From positions 86,756 through 150,755 of the forward strand of contig SHWP01000001.1 in assembly GCA_009693785.1 (NCBI GenBank): 64,000 nt of DNA, written 5' to 3'. The notes beneath the pieces were generated by a model. The model had not been told where the DNA came from and did no database searches. It saw nothing but the letters and a program-made list of their open reading frames with translations. Both the position numbers and the translations under genes were made by a program. This document shows, in pieces, positions 19,255-28,061 of the stretch. This DNA comes from Rhodospirillaceae bacterium. Its GTDB lineage: Bacteria > Pseudomonadota > Alphaproteobacteria > Rhodospirillales > Rhodospirillaceae. The stretch's first letter is position 1; every line of letters begins with the position of its first letter.

Positions 19255-19710
19255 TTAGAATTTTCGTATGAGAACCACGCCAGTGACAAGCAGGACAGCA
19301 CCAGCCATGCGGCCAGGCGTGAGCGGTTGTGGTGCGTGATTCAACAGCCCGAGCACATCGAACAGCAAAGATGTGCCGACCTGGCCAGCAATAATCGCAG
19401 CAAAGGCCACGGAGGCGCAGAGCCTGGGGGCGGCCTCTAATGTTGTGAACACCACGGCGATCCCGCAACACCCGCCGAACCACGCCCACCAGGGGATCGC
19501 CGAAAACTGAGCTGCCGACGGCCAGGGTGTTTTAAGCACGGGCAGAAGAAAGCCAAGCGCGATCAGGCCGATGCCAAAATTGACCACCGTCGCGAAGAGC
19601 GGGCCAGATGTTTGCGCGCCAACGGCTGTGTTCATCGCCGCTTGAAGGGGGAGAAGTCCCCCCGCGAGGACACAAATGATGATTAGAACTGATGACACTT
19701 CAGCCTCCAT
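19255..19710 (-). CDS. DMT-family transporter (DUF606/YdcZ-like)
   Basis: About 150 aa, hydrophobic; GGLLPLQAAMNTAVG and PWWAWFGGCCGIAVVF patterns. Confidence 0.75.
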   Translation of the reverse strand: MEAEVSSVLIIICVLAGGLLPLQAAMNTAVGAQTSGPLFATVVNFGIGLIALGFLLPVLKTPWPSAAQFSAIPWWAWFGGCCGIAVVFTTLEAAPRLCASVAFAAIIAGQVGTSLLFDVLGLLNHAPQPLTPGRMAGAVLLVTGVVLIRKF

Positions 19711-19820
19711 GATTGTCGGATCTAGCCATGCAAGGTGTGGCGCGTTAACGATTTGGTTGCAACTTCAGCGTTATCTTCACAGACCAAAAATATGACTCAG
19801 CCAAAACGGGCTCAAAACCG

Positions 19821-20573
19821 ATGCCTGCGATGATGTATTCCTTAATCAACCGCCGCGTTGCTACTGCGTTGCTGACTGGCGCGGCATTATCGCTTGCGGC
19901 TTGCGGTAGCCCCGAGGCTGAGATCAAGGATCTGAAAAGCTTGGTTCAGGTCACCTATGGTCAGAAGAAATTTAAAGAGTCGGCTGGTCATGCGGCCAAA
20001 GGCCTCAAACTCGCAACCGGTGTATTGGGACCTAAGCATCCCGATACACTTTATTTTGCTCAAGCCCTGACCAAAGCCTATGTCGAGCTCAATGACAAGA
20101 AGGGAGCGCTTGGCGCGCTCAATCGCGAAATCGAGTTGCGTCTGGGTGCTGGGCAAGGAGAGCCCAAGGTCCAAGCACGCCGCACGCTCGCCATCAAGCT
20201 TGCAGAAGAAACTGGCGATAAGGCCACCGCGGTGAAGCATGCGGTGGCGATTTCAAAGTCTATCGCCATGGATAAGGACAAAGACCCGCAGCCGGTTTAC
20301 CGCACCGAAACGAAGTATCCGGTTGATTTATTCAATCAAGGCGTCGAGGGCGATGTGACCGTCAACTATAGCTTGGATGAAAACGGTGCGGTGACCAGCG
20401 CAAGAGTCATTAGTTCAAAGCCCAGCCAGGTCTTTGATCGGGCGGCCCTTGAAAGCTTCAAGGCCTGGCGGTTTACGCCAGTGTTGGAGAATGGACAGCC
20501 CATCGCGATCACAAATCGCGAATTCACGCTGATGTTTAGGCTTGGGGGCCGTAATCTCGCGCCCAAGAACTAA
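19821..20573 (+). CDS. TonB C-terminal-domain lipoprotein-like protein with TPR-like region
   Basis: Lipobox-like LSLAACGS; C-terminal GVEGDVTVNYSLDENGAVTSARVISSKPSQVFDRAALESFKAWRFTP (TonB C-terminal). Confidence 0.8.
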   Translation: MPAMMYSLINRRVATALLTGAALSLAACGSPEAEIKDLKSLVQVTYGQKKFKESAGHAAKGLKLATGVLGPKHPDTLYFAQALTKAYVELNDKKGALGALNREIELRLGAGQGEPKVQARRTLAIKLAEETGDKATAVKHAVAISKSIAMDKDKDPQPVYRTETKYPVDLFNQGVEGDVTVNYSLDENGAVTSARVISSKPSQVFDRAALESFKAWRFTPVLENGQPIAITNREFTLMFRLGGRNLAPKN

Positions 20574-20614
20574 CGCCGCTTTTTCGCTTTCTCTTTCAGC
20601 GCAGACCTCCTTCA

Positions 20615-22018
20615 TCACGATTCAAGATTCTGCGTCAGCCGCGCCGCCGCGCGCCCAGCCAAGCGCCCCAGCGTCATGGCCATGCACAGCCCCGAGGCAG
20701 GGATATAGCCTGACGCCGTGGGGCCCGAGAGGCCACGCGCCGCACCGCCGCCCGCGAACAAGTTTGGTAACAGCGACCCATCGTTACGTTTCACCTGTGC
20801 ACTGTGATTTACGACGAGGCCGCCTTGGGTATGATAAAGCGCACCCGTGACCTTGATGCCTGCATAAGGCGGCTCTAGTTGAATACAGTCTTTATAAACG
20901 CGCTCGAAAGGATCGGGCTTTTGTCCATGCTTGGCTGCACGGAGGTCGTTCAAGGTTACACTGAGCGCAGCACCTGGAACGCCCAAAGCTTTGGCCAGCT
21001 CATCGGGTGAGTTACCGAACTTTACCGCGTTCAACTCCATGGCTTGGCGCGTTTCATGCAGGTGCTTATAGCGATCATGAAGGACCTGGTCATAAATCAT
21101 GAATGCAATGCTGCCTGGCTGGCGCATCACGTGTACGCCTTGACCCGAGACATCCGCAACTTCGTTGGAGAAACGCTGGCCCAAGGTGTTCACCATAACC
21201 CCGCCGTCAATGATGTAGTTGTAGTTGAACAACTGCAGCTGCGGGTACGCCAGCGCGCCATATCCTTGAAACGCGCTCATGTCGGCCACGGCGGCGCCTA
21301 GGCCTAAGCCCCATTGCACAGCGTCGCCTTGGGAATTTTCCCAGGTGAAGGTGCGGGCGCCCGCCATGTCAGGAATATATTTTTTGACCAGCTCAGGGTT
21401 CGAAGCGTAGCCACATGTCGCCAAAACAAGTGCGCCACAGCCAATGTCTTCCGTACTGCCGTCAGGGCGGCGGATACGTACACCATGTACGCGGCCATTT
21501 ATATCCGCGAACAAGTCGGTCACGTGGGCATTGGTCAGCAAGTCACCACCGGCGCGTTCTAACGCCTGCACCAATCGCCCCATTAAATCTTGGCCGGTTT
21601 TTTCGGGCACCGAATGCAGGCGTTGACGTGAGTGCCCTAGTCCCCGCCAGGATGGGTCGACCTTGAATGGCACGTTGTGCGTCGCGGTCAACCATTCCAC
21701 CGTAGGCGCGGCTTCACGTGCAACGGTACGCACTAGGTCGGCGTCGGTCTGCCCCTTGGTCTTTTCCATCACATCACTGAAAAAAATATCGGGATTATCG
21801 TCGATGCCCGCGTCGCGCTGCATGCGGGTTCCCGCCGCGCACATGGTGCCTTGTGACATCGAACTTGTGCCCTGGGGTGTCGGGTCGCGTTCCAATACCA
21901 GAACCTCGGCGCCCGCATCGTGCGCGGAGAGGGCAGCGGTCAGGCCACACGCGCCGCCACCGGCGACCAGTACAGGGACCGTGGCGGAAAATCTTGGAGG
22001 CGGGGCAAGAATTGGCAT
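20615..22018 (-). CDS. FAD-dependent dehydrogenase (fumarate reductase/succinate dehydrogenase flavoprotein-like)
   Basis: VPVLVAGGGACGLTAALSAHDAGAEVLVLERD; C-terminal GGGAARGLSGPTASGYIPASGLCMAMTLGRLAGR. Confidence 0.85.
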   Translation of the reverse strand: MPILAPPPRFSATVPVLVAGGGACGLTAALSAHDAGAEVLVLERDPTPQGTSSMSQGTMCAAGTRMQRDAGIDDNPDIFFSDVMEKTKGQTDADLVRTVAREAAPTVEWLTATHNVPFKVDPSWRGLGHSRQRLHSVPEKTGQDLMGRLVQALERAGGDLLTNAHVTDLFADINGRVHGVRIRRPDGSTEDIGCGALVLATCGYASNPELVKKYIPDMAGARTFTWENSQGDAVQWGLGLGAAVADMSAFQGYGALAYPQLQLFNYNYIIDGGVMVNTLGQRFSNEVADVSGQGVHVMRQPGSIAFMIYDQVLHDRYKHLHETRQAMELNAVKFGNSPDELAKALGVPGAALSVTLNDLRAAKHGQKPDPFERVYKDCIQLEPPYAGIKVTGALYHTQGGLVVNHSAQVKRNDGSLLPNLFAGGGAARGLSGPTASGYIPASGLCMAMTLGRLAGRAAARLTQNLES

Positions 22019-22138
22019 TAAGGCACTTCCAAAGTGTGCAGCATCATAGGAAGGTTAACGCCTTGATCAAGTGGCCCTTCCAGTGCTGTGCGACAGGCGT
22101 AGGTTTGGTTACACTCGAAGGATAGGAGTTTCACTCGC

Positions 22139-23053
22139 ATGGCGCTTACGGCTTCTCAAAAACTTGGGATTCAAGGTTTAGGCTGGGTGGTGCGGCGCGT
22201 GCCGCAGGGCCCCAAGGGTCTCGTGCCCTTCTACCAGTCCGCATTGGGGCTGCGCCAATTGCGTCCACCGGGCCCCACCGGTGCGGTGATGTTGTGGGCG
22301 GGCGATCTGACAATGTTCGAAGCCAGCACATTGGCGGCAAGTTCTGACGCCGCGGCCCGGCAGAATGAAATCACGGTTCTCATGCGCACGCGGCAGTTCG
22401 AGCGCGCCCAAACCATGGTCAACGCCGCAGGCGCGACGCGGATCGGTGAGACACCAGGCCGCCCTCGCACCGTGACGTTTACCGACCCAACCGGAATGAT
22501 GCTGGCCATCCGTGAGGCGGACGATGCCTCGCCGCATGCGCATGATCAGATTGCTGCTGCGCAATGGCGTAAGGGCGGTACCACATTGCCGAATACCCCC
22601 TCTTTGCCATCCGAGTTTCAAGATGTGGCGGCCATTGCCTTGCGCGTTGTCGATCCGGTGGCGATGGCTGCATTTTACTCCGACTTGTTAGGCCTGCAGC
22701 CCATGGGAACGCCCTCGGCGGAGGGCGCCATTTTGACCTTGGGCCGCGCTGCAGCGCTCGAATTGCAGCCTGGTGGCCATCGTCACGATATTCCAAAAGA
22801 CCGCGACCAAGTTCCCGACGTTTGGATCGCTCGCGTGTACGACCATGACGGCCTTGCCGCGCGGCTCAAGCAGCGCAACGTGCCCATCGTCACGCAACGC
22901 CAAATCACCGGTGGCAAACTCACATACGCCGCTGATCCCGAAGGGCATCTGTTTGGCATCCAACAACGCACGCCCGATCTGCTGCCCGAAGGCGCCAAAG
23001 AACGTGTCGAGGACGTGCTGGCGCGCGCCCTATGGGCGGCGGAGACCGGCTAG
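22139..23053 (+). CDS. VOC (glyoxalase/extradiol dioxygenase superfamily) protein, two-domain
   Basis: Two VOC-like repeats; GLGWVVRRVPQGPKGLVPFYQSALGLRQLRPPGPTG; paralog of the next two genes. Confidence 0.85.
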   Translation: MALTASQKLGIQGLGWVVRRVPQGPKGLVPFYQSALGLRQLRPPGPTGAVMLWAGDLTMFEASTLAASSDAAARQNEITVLMRTRQFERAQTMVNAAGATRIGETPGRPRTVTFTDPTGMMLAIREADDASPHAHDQIAAAQWRKGGTTLPNTPSLPSEFQDVAAIALRVVDPVAMAAFYSDLLGLQPMGTPSAEGAILTLGRAAALELQPGGHRHDIPKDRDQVPDVWIARVYDHDGLAARLKQRNVPIVTQRQITGGKLTYAADPEGHLFGIQQRTPDLLPEGAKERVEDVLARALWAAETG

Positions 23054-23946
23054 TGGCCTATGGCATCCAGGGCTTTGGCTGGTATGTCCGGCGCAGCAAA
23101 GATAGCCCGGCCAATGTGATTCCATTCTACCAAGCCGCGCTGGGCTTGCGCCAATTACGTCCGCCCGGGCCTGGCGGCGTTATCATGCTGTGGACGGGCG
23201 ACATCGGCATGTTCGAGATTAATGTACTCGTGCCGCCCGCCGAAAGCATCGCGCGCAAGGACGATATCACCTTGGTGATGCGCGCCCGCAATTACGAGCG
23301 CGCTAAAGCCATGATGTTGGCGGCGGGTGCGAAACTAGCCAACGAAGAGTCTGCGACCCGCACCGCATATTTCATAGATCCATTTGGGTTTACCACGGGC
23401 GTGCGTGAAGCAAACGATGCTTCGACCTGGCCACATGATCGCGCGGCTGCGGCCACCTGGCGTGCGGGCGGGGTTGCTATCCCGGACACGCCAGCTTTGC
23501 CGCCGGAGCTTCAGGACATTGCAGCCATTGTCGTCAAGGTTGTCGATCCTGTTGCTATGGCGGCGTTCTATAGCGATTTATTCGGATTCGAGATGCTGGA
23601 TAAGCCCTCTGCTAAAGGTGCGATGCTAGCTTTTGGACGAACGGTGGTTCTTGAATTGAAACCGGGCGGGCGTTTGCAAGGTATTCCGCCTGATCGCAAT
23701 CAGGTGCCCGATACTTGGATCGTGCGGCTCTACGACCACGACGCGTTCGCCGAACGCGCCAAACAAAAAAACGTGCGGGTGGTCAACGTTATCTCACTCG
23801 CTGGCGGCAAGCTGACCTATGCTGTCGATCCGGAGGGCCATTTGTTCGGCTTCGAGCAACGCACCCCTGACTTGTTGGCCGAGGGTGGCAAAGAGCGTGT
23901 CGAAGATGCGCTAGCCCGCCGATTATGGGCCGAGGACAGCAGGTGA
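23053..23946 (+). CDS. VOC family protein, tandem paralog 2
   Basis: GFGWYVRRSKDSPANVIPFYQAALGLRQLRPPGPGG; GTG start overlaps the preceding TAG (TAGTG). Confidence 0.85.
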   Translation: MAYGIQGFGWYVRRSKDSPANVIPFYQAALGLRQLRPPGPGGVIMLWTGDIGMFEINVLVPPAESIARKDDITLVMRARNYERAKAMMLAAGAKLANEESATRTAYFIDPFGFTTGVREANDASTWPHDRAAAATWRAGGVAIPDTPALPPELQDIAAIVVKVVDPVAMAAFYSDLFGFEMLDKPSAKGAMLAFGRTVVLELKPGGRLQGIPPDRNQVPDTWIVRLYDHDAFAERAKQKNVRVVNVISLAGGKLTYAVDPEGHLFGFEQRTPDLLAEGGKERVEDALARRLWAEDSR

Positions 23947-24842
23947 TGCAGGGCAGCGTCCAAGGTCTGGGCTGGTTTGTCCGGCGCACCTCCGACGCCG
24001 CTATACTTGGAAAATTCTACCGCGACGCCTTGGGTTTGCCCGTCCTACGGCATTGGGCTTTGCCCGAGAACGCCGGGTATATGCTCTACGCTGGAGGGGT
24101 TACTACTTTTGAAGCTAATCGTGGCGGGCAAATCCCGATCTCCGACCCATTGCAAGCCGAGTGCATCCCGATTTTTCGAGCGCGCGACCTTAAGGCCGCC
24201 ATGGCCGATGCAATTAGTGCTAGCGCGCGGCTTATAGGTGAAGACACCAGCACGAACATTTCGACGAAACTCTTTGCCGATGCGTTGGGCCATCTGTTTG
24301 GTCTAAGGGCCGCAAATGACCAATCGACCCTGGCGCCTGATATTGAGGCGGCACGGGCCTGGAGAGCAGGTGAACGCGGCCTCGCTGGGCTATCGCCAAT
24401 GCCTGATGCAATCCAGGACTTAGGCACAATCCGACCCCGTGTCGAAGATCCTAAAAACTTGGCGGAGTTTTACGCCGAGATGCTTGGCCTCGACATCATG
24501 GGTGAACCAACAAGCCTGGGGGCTTCACTGCACCTTGGCGGCACAGGTATCCTGGAATTAGTGCCTGGCGGCACACGCCGCTCGCCGCCAAAAGACCGTG
24601 TTGATGTGACAGACGTTTGGATACTGCGCGTGCATGACTACGTTGGTCTCAAAGCCCACTTCGCCGTCAACCGCGTGCAGCGCGTCAACAGCCTAGAGAT
24701 GGCCGGTGGTTGGCTTGACTATTACACCGATCCGGAAGGGCATTTGTTTGGATTCCAAGAGCGCAAACCGCCCGATCCAAAAGTCCCCAATACAAACTTG
24801 ATTGAGGATATCGCTGCCCGCAAGCAGTGGGAGGCGAGCTAG
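23946..24842 (+). CDS. VOC family protein, tandem paralog 3
   Basis: GLGWFVRRTSDAAILGKFYRDALGLPVLRHWALPENAG; ATG overlaps the preceding TGA (TGATG). Confidence 0.85.
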   Translation: MQGSVQGLGWFVRRTSDAAILGKFYRDALGLPVLRHWALPENAGYMLYAGGVTTFEANRGGQIPISDPLQAECIPIFRARDLKAAMADAISASARLIGEDTSTNISTKLFADALGHLFGLRAANDQSTLAPDIEAARAWRAGERGLAGLSPMPDAIQDLGTIRPRVEDPKNLAEFYAEMLGLDIMGEPTSLGASLHLGGTGILELVPGGTRRSPPKDRVDVTDVWILRVHDYVGLKAHFAVNRVQRVNSLEMAGGWLDYYTDPEGHLFGFQERKPPDPKVPNTNLIEDIAARKQWEAS

Positions 24843-25990
24843 ATTTTTTTGGCCGACAGAATCCGCGCGGTGAAAGGCACGGCCATGATCAAGATCGCGA
24901 TGCGGGTTAAATGATGCACGGCAACAAAAGCAGGATCCACATCGAAGGCAATGGCGATCAAGCACATCTCGGCCACGCCGCCTGGTGTAAATGATATGAG
25001 TGCGGTGAGATAACGTGTGCCAGTCAACCAGCTCGCCAACAAAGCAAACAGCGCCGAAACGGCAATAATCATGAGTGTCGCGGTTACCGCATGCTTGCTC
25101 ACGCGGAAAAAGGTCTGCGCTGAAACGGTTGAAAAGCGAGAACCGATCGATGAGCCCAACACCCACAAGGCCAGCCACAGCAATGCATCGGGTGGGCGGT
25201 AAGACACGACCCCGCCGAGATAAAGCGCCGTGGCGGCTATCAAGGCCCCGGTCATGGCCGCAGCTGGAAGATTGAACACGGTTGAAACCAAGTAACCGCA
25301 AACTCCGGCTGCGCAGAGCCAGGCCACTTCGGACCACGCAAGTGGACCACCGTCGGGCAGAACAGATCCATGGCTGGGTGCTGTCGACATTATCGCCGTG
25401 ACCACCATCGGCATTAGGATCACCACGATTACCACGCGCAGGCCTTGGGTGAGGGCGATCATGCGTTCATCAGCGCCAGACTCGCCACCAACGATCACCA
25501 TGGCGGTCAATGTGCCCGGTGCTCCGGAAAATATAGCGGTTGAGAGATCGAAACCTGCGACGTGGCGGAAATAAGCTGCCGCCACCCATGCGATCAGCGG
25601 AACGAATATCAGCATCAGAGATAAGCTCAGCACCCATTCTTGTGCACGATCTAGCAGTTCGGGCGTGAACGAGCCGCCGAGAAACACGCCCACCACACAC
25701 AGCACCACAAGGCGTATCCAATTGGGAATCAGCACCGGAAAGCCGCGCACTGAAGCGGCGATATTGAAAATCATTGGCCCCAGCATCCACGCCAAAGGCA
25801 CGTTGAGAATTGAAAACAGTCCACCCCCCACGGCGCCAATGCCCAGCGACCAGGCGATGGGCTTAAATCCTGGCCGGGTGAGGGGTGGCGGGGTGGTGTC
25901 AGTCGCGGCGTTCTCGGTCATGGCGCCGCACCATAACATCAAGTTGAAAAAGGTCGATTGTCCGCGGGCAGGAGGGCAAACTACAAACAC
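24839..25990 (-). CDS. AbrB family membrane protein (AbrB duplication)
   Basis: Polytopic with two repeats (WMLGPMIFNIAASVRG..., AAAMTGALIAATALYLGG...) and FSGAPGTLTAMVIVGGE and FTPGGVAEMCLIA motifs. Convergent 4-nt overlap with the VOC gene. Confidence 0.8.
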   Translation of the reverse strand: MFVVCPPARGQSTFFNLMLWCGAMTENAATDTTPPPLTRPGFKPIAWSLGIGAVGGGLFSILNVPLAWMLGPMIFNIAASVRGFPVLIPNWIRLVVLCVVGVFLGGSFTPELLDRAQEWVLSLSLMLIFVPLIAWVAAAYFRHVAGFDLSTAIFSGAPGTLTAMVIVGGESGADERMIALTQGLRVVIVVILMPMVVTAIMSTAPSHGSVLPDGGPLAWSEVAWLCAAGVCGYLVSTVFNLPAAAMTGALIAATALYLGGVVSYRPPDALLWLALWVLGSSIGSRFSTVSAQTFFRVSKHAVTATLMIIAVSALFALLASWLTGTRYLTALISFTPGGVAEMCLIAIAFDVDPAFVAVHHLTRIAILIMAVPFTARILSAKKI

Positions 25991-26005
25991 AGAATGGGGG
26001 CAACC

Positions 26006-26998
26006 ATGGCAATGAACTTAGCATTAGACGTCGACGGCGGCTGGAAAGAGGCAATTACGATTGTGCATGACCTCGCCTGGTGGGTTGATGTGGCGCAAAC
26101 GGAATTTGCCTGGACCCTGGGTCACCACGGCAGCGTTGGCCGCGATGTTATTGAGGCTTGGGGGTTGCCGGACCAGGTGAGCGCCGAGGAAGCGCTATTT
26201 CATTGCGGCGATGAGGCGCAAGGGTTCGTGCGATTTATCGCCTTCAAGGGCGCCCAGCAAATCCGTATCCGTGCCGGTGCTATGCCTTGGGACACGGGCG
26301 GAATCTTCACGCTGATGCTGCGTGCGCGCGAGATTGGTGCTGTTACGGAAGGTTTGTTGAATCGCGGCTTTACCATGATCACCGATCCCGTGACTTTCGA
26401 CTACAATGGCCAAATTCTCACGAACATTATCTTCCGCGGGCCCGATGGTATCGGCTTTGGCGTTTATGAACGTGTCAAGCCACCCTTAGCCGGGTGGCTT
26501 CATGTGAAGCGGCTGAGCCAACCATTCAATTGCATGCAAATCGTGCGCAGCCGCGATGCGACACGTGACTTTCATCGCGACGTCTTGGGCTTTGGCCCTT
26601 TTGTGGACAACGATTCGCGCAACGCTACACCAATCGATAGCAACTTTGGCTTTCCGAAAAACCTTACGACCCAGTACACCACGCGAGCAGCGATCATGCA
26701 TCCGCGTGGACGGTTTGATGTGAAGGAACGCGACAATGGCCGGGTGGAGTTGATCGAGTGGCACGGTTTCGAGGGCTGCAATTTGGCCGAACGTGCCATC
26801 GTACCTAATCTGGGCCATTTGATGCTGCGCTGGCCAGTGACGGATGCTGCAGCAAAAGTGAAAGCCGTCGCAGCAAAGGGCGCGGAGATTTTCCGGCCGC
26901 TGGCGACGGTGAACGTCGCGCCTTACGGCAAACTTGCGGTGTTTTCGATTCGAACACCTGATGGCGTGATCTACGAGATGTTTTCGCCGGCCAAGTAA
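26006..26998 (+). CDS. VOC family protein
   Basis: LMLRAREIGAVTEGLLNRGFTMITDPV...RGPDGIGFGVYER and a second half with RDATRDFHRDVLGFGPFVDND. Confidence 0.8.
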   Translation: MAMNLALDVDGGWKEAITIVHDLAWWVDVAQTEFAWTLGHHGSVGRDVIEAWGLPDQVSAEEALFHCGDEAQGFVRFIAFKGAQQIRIRAGAMPWDTGGIFTLMLRAREIGAVTEGLLNRGFTMITDPVTFDYNGQILTNIIFRGPDGIGFGVYERVKPPLAGWLHVKRLSQPFNCMQIVRSRDATRDFHRDVLGFGPFVDNDSRNATPIDSNFGFPKNLTTQYTTRAAIMHPRGRFDVKERDNGRVELIEWHGFEGCNLAERAIVPNLGHLMLRWPVTDAAAKVKAVAAKGAEIFRPLATVNVAPYGKLAVFSIRTPDGVIYEMFSPAK

Positions 26999-27002
26999 CT
27001 CG

Positions 27003-27311
27003 CTACTGTGCAGCCGTCAGGCACTGCACGGCGATATTCGTGACTTTGTTTTGCAACGCGGCCGGCAGCGGTTTGGCTGCGGCGTTGAGTTTATCGTATG
27101 TTTCCATTTCTGTTCGCGAGAGCTGCCCCTTTACCTCACGCACGAGGCAAGTGCACAGCTTTGCCATGTCGCCGCCAACCTTCAGGCTGTTTTGTTCTAA
27201 AAAGCCCGAGCAAATCTCTTGCAGCGGGTCACCGGAAGCTTTGGGCACTGTCTGGGCTGTGGCCGCACCAGCCCATAACACAAGCATGATAGCAGCGAAG
27301 GGGATTCGCAT
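27003..27311 (-). CDS. Small secreted hypothetical protein
   Basis: 102 aa with signal peptide (MRIPFAAIMLVLWAGAATAQ) and cysteines. Confidence 0.65.
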   Translation of the reverse strand: MRIPFAAIMLVLWAGAATAQTVPKASGDPLQEICSGFLEQNSLKVGGDMAKLCTCLVREVKGQLSRTEMETYDKLNAAAKPLPAALQNKVTNIAVQCLTAAQ

Positions 27312-27329
27312 GGCGCACTCCTGTGAGGA

Positions 27330-27791
27330 TCAGGCGGCCTGAGCTTCAGATTGTGTGAGCAACATGTAAAGGCCGTCGGAGCCTTTAGCGCCACGCAATT
27401 TTTCGCACATGCGGGCATCGCGCAGCAGGCGGGAGACACGGGCGAGTGCTTTGAGGTGATCAGCGCCAGCGGATTCGGGCGCGAGAAGGAGGAAAATAAG
27501 ATCGACTGGTTGTTCGTCGATGGCTTCAAAATCGATTGGTTTTTCGAGGCGGGCGAAAAGCCCGTGGAGCCGTTTAAAGTCGCCAAGCTTGCCGTGAGGG
27601 ATGGCGATGCCATTACCGACACCTGTCGAGCCTAAGCGCTCACGTTCCAGCAAGGTTTCGAAAATGCGCCGTTCGCTGGTGCCGGTGATCTCGGCTGCGA
27701 GCTTGGCCAGCTCCTGCAAGGTCTGCTTTTTGCTGGTGGCTTTAAGGCCCGCCACAACGGATTTCGGCTGAAGGAGGTCGGTGATTTCCAT
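27330..27791 (-). CDS. ptsN: PTS IIA-like nitrogen regulatory protein PtsN
   Basis: From ATG at 27791: MEITDLLQPKSVVAGLKATSKKQTLQELA...RERLGSTGVGNGIAIPHGKL (phosphorylation-site motif). Confidence 0.93.
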   Translation of the reverse strand: MEITDLLQPKSVVAGLKATSKKQTLQELAKLAAEITGTSERRIFETLLERERLGSTGVGNGIAIPHGKLGDFKRLHGLFARLEKPIDFEAIDEQPVDLIFLLLAPESAGADHLKALARVSRLLRDARMCEKLRGAKGSDGLYMLLTQSEAQAA

Positions 27792-28061
27792 CAGACGCGA
27801 AACCCCCGTCCACGCCTGCTGCATTTGCATATAGGCCAATTGTTTGTGAAGTCGAGAATTATCATCGGGCGTTGAGCGCGCGTTGAACCTTGAGATGTGT
27901 CGTCGTTGATTGTGGCGGTGTGTGCCGTGTGTTTCGTGAGTCAGTTCACGATCTGAGGGCTTTATTGACCCTGCGTTATCGGGATCCCCGAAAAAAGGTG
28001 GCGGACCATAGGCGCGGCCCCCCATGAAGTCAAGCAATCGGAAGGCTGGGATTCGCCTACG

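Noticed and set aside
27792-28037. N-terminal extension of the PtsN ORF
   Set aside because: Conserved PtsN sequence starts at the internal ATG (27791); the extension is low-complexity and not family-like.
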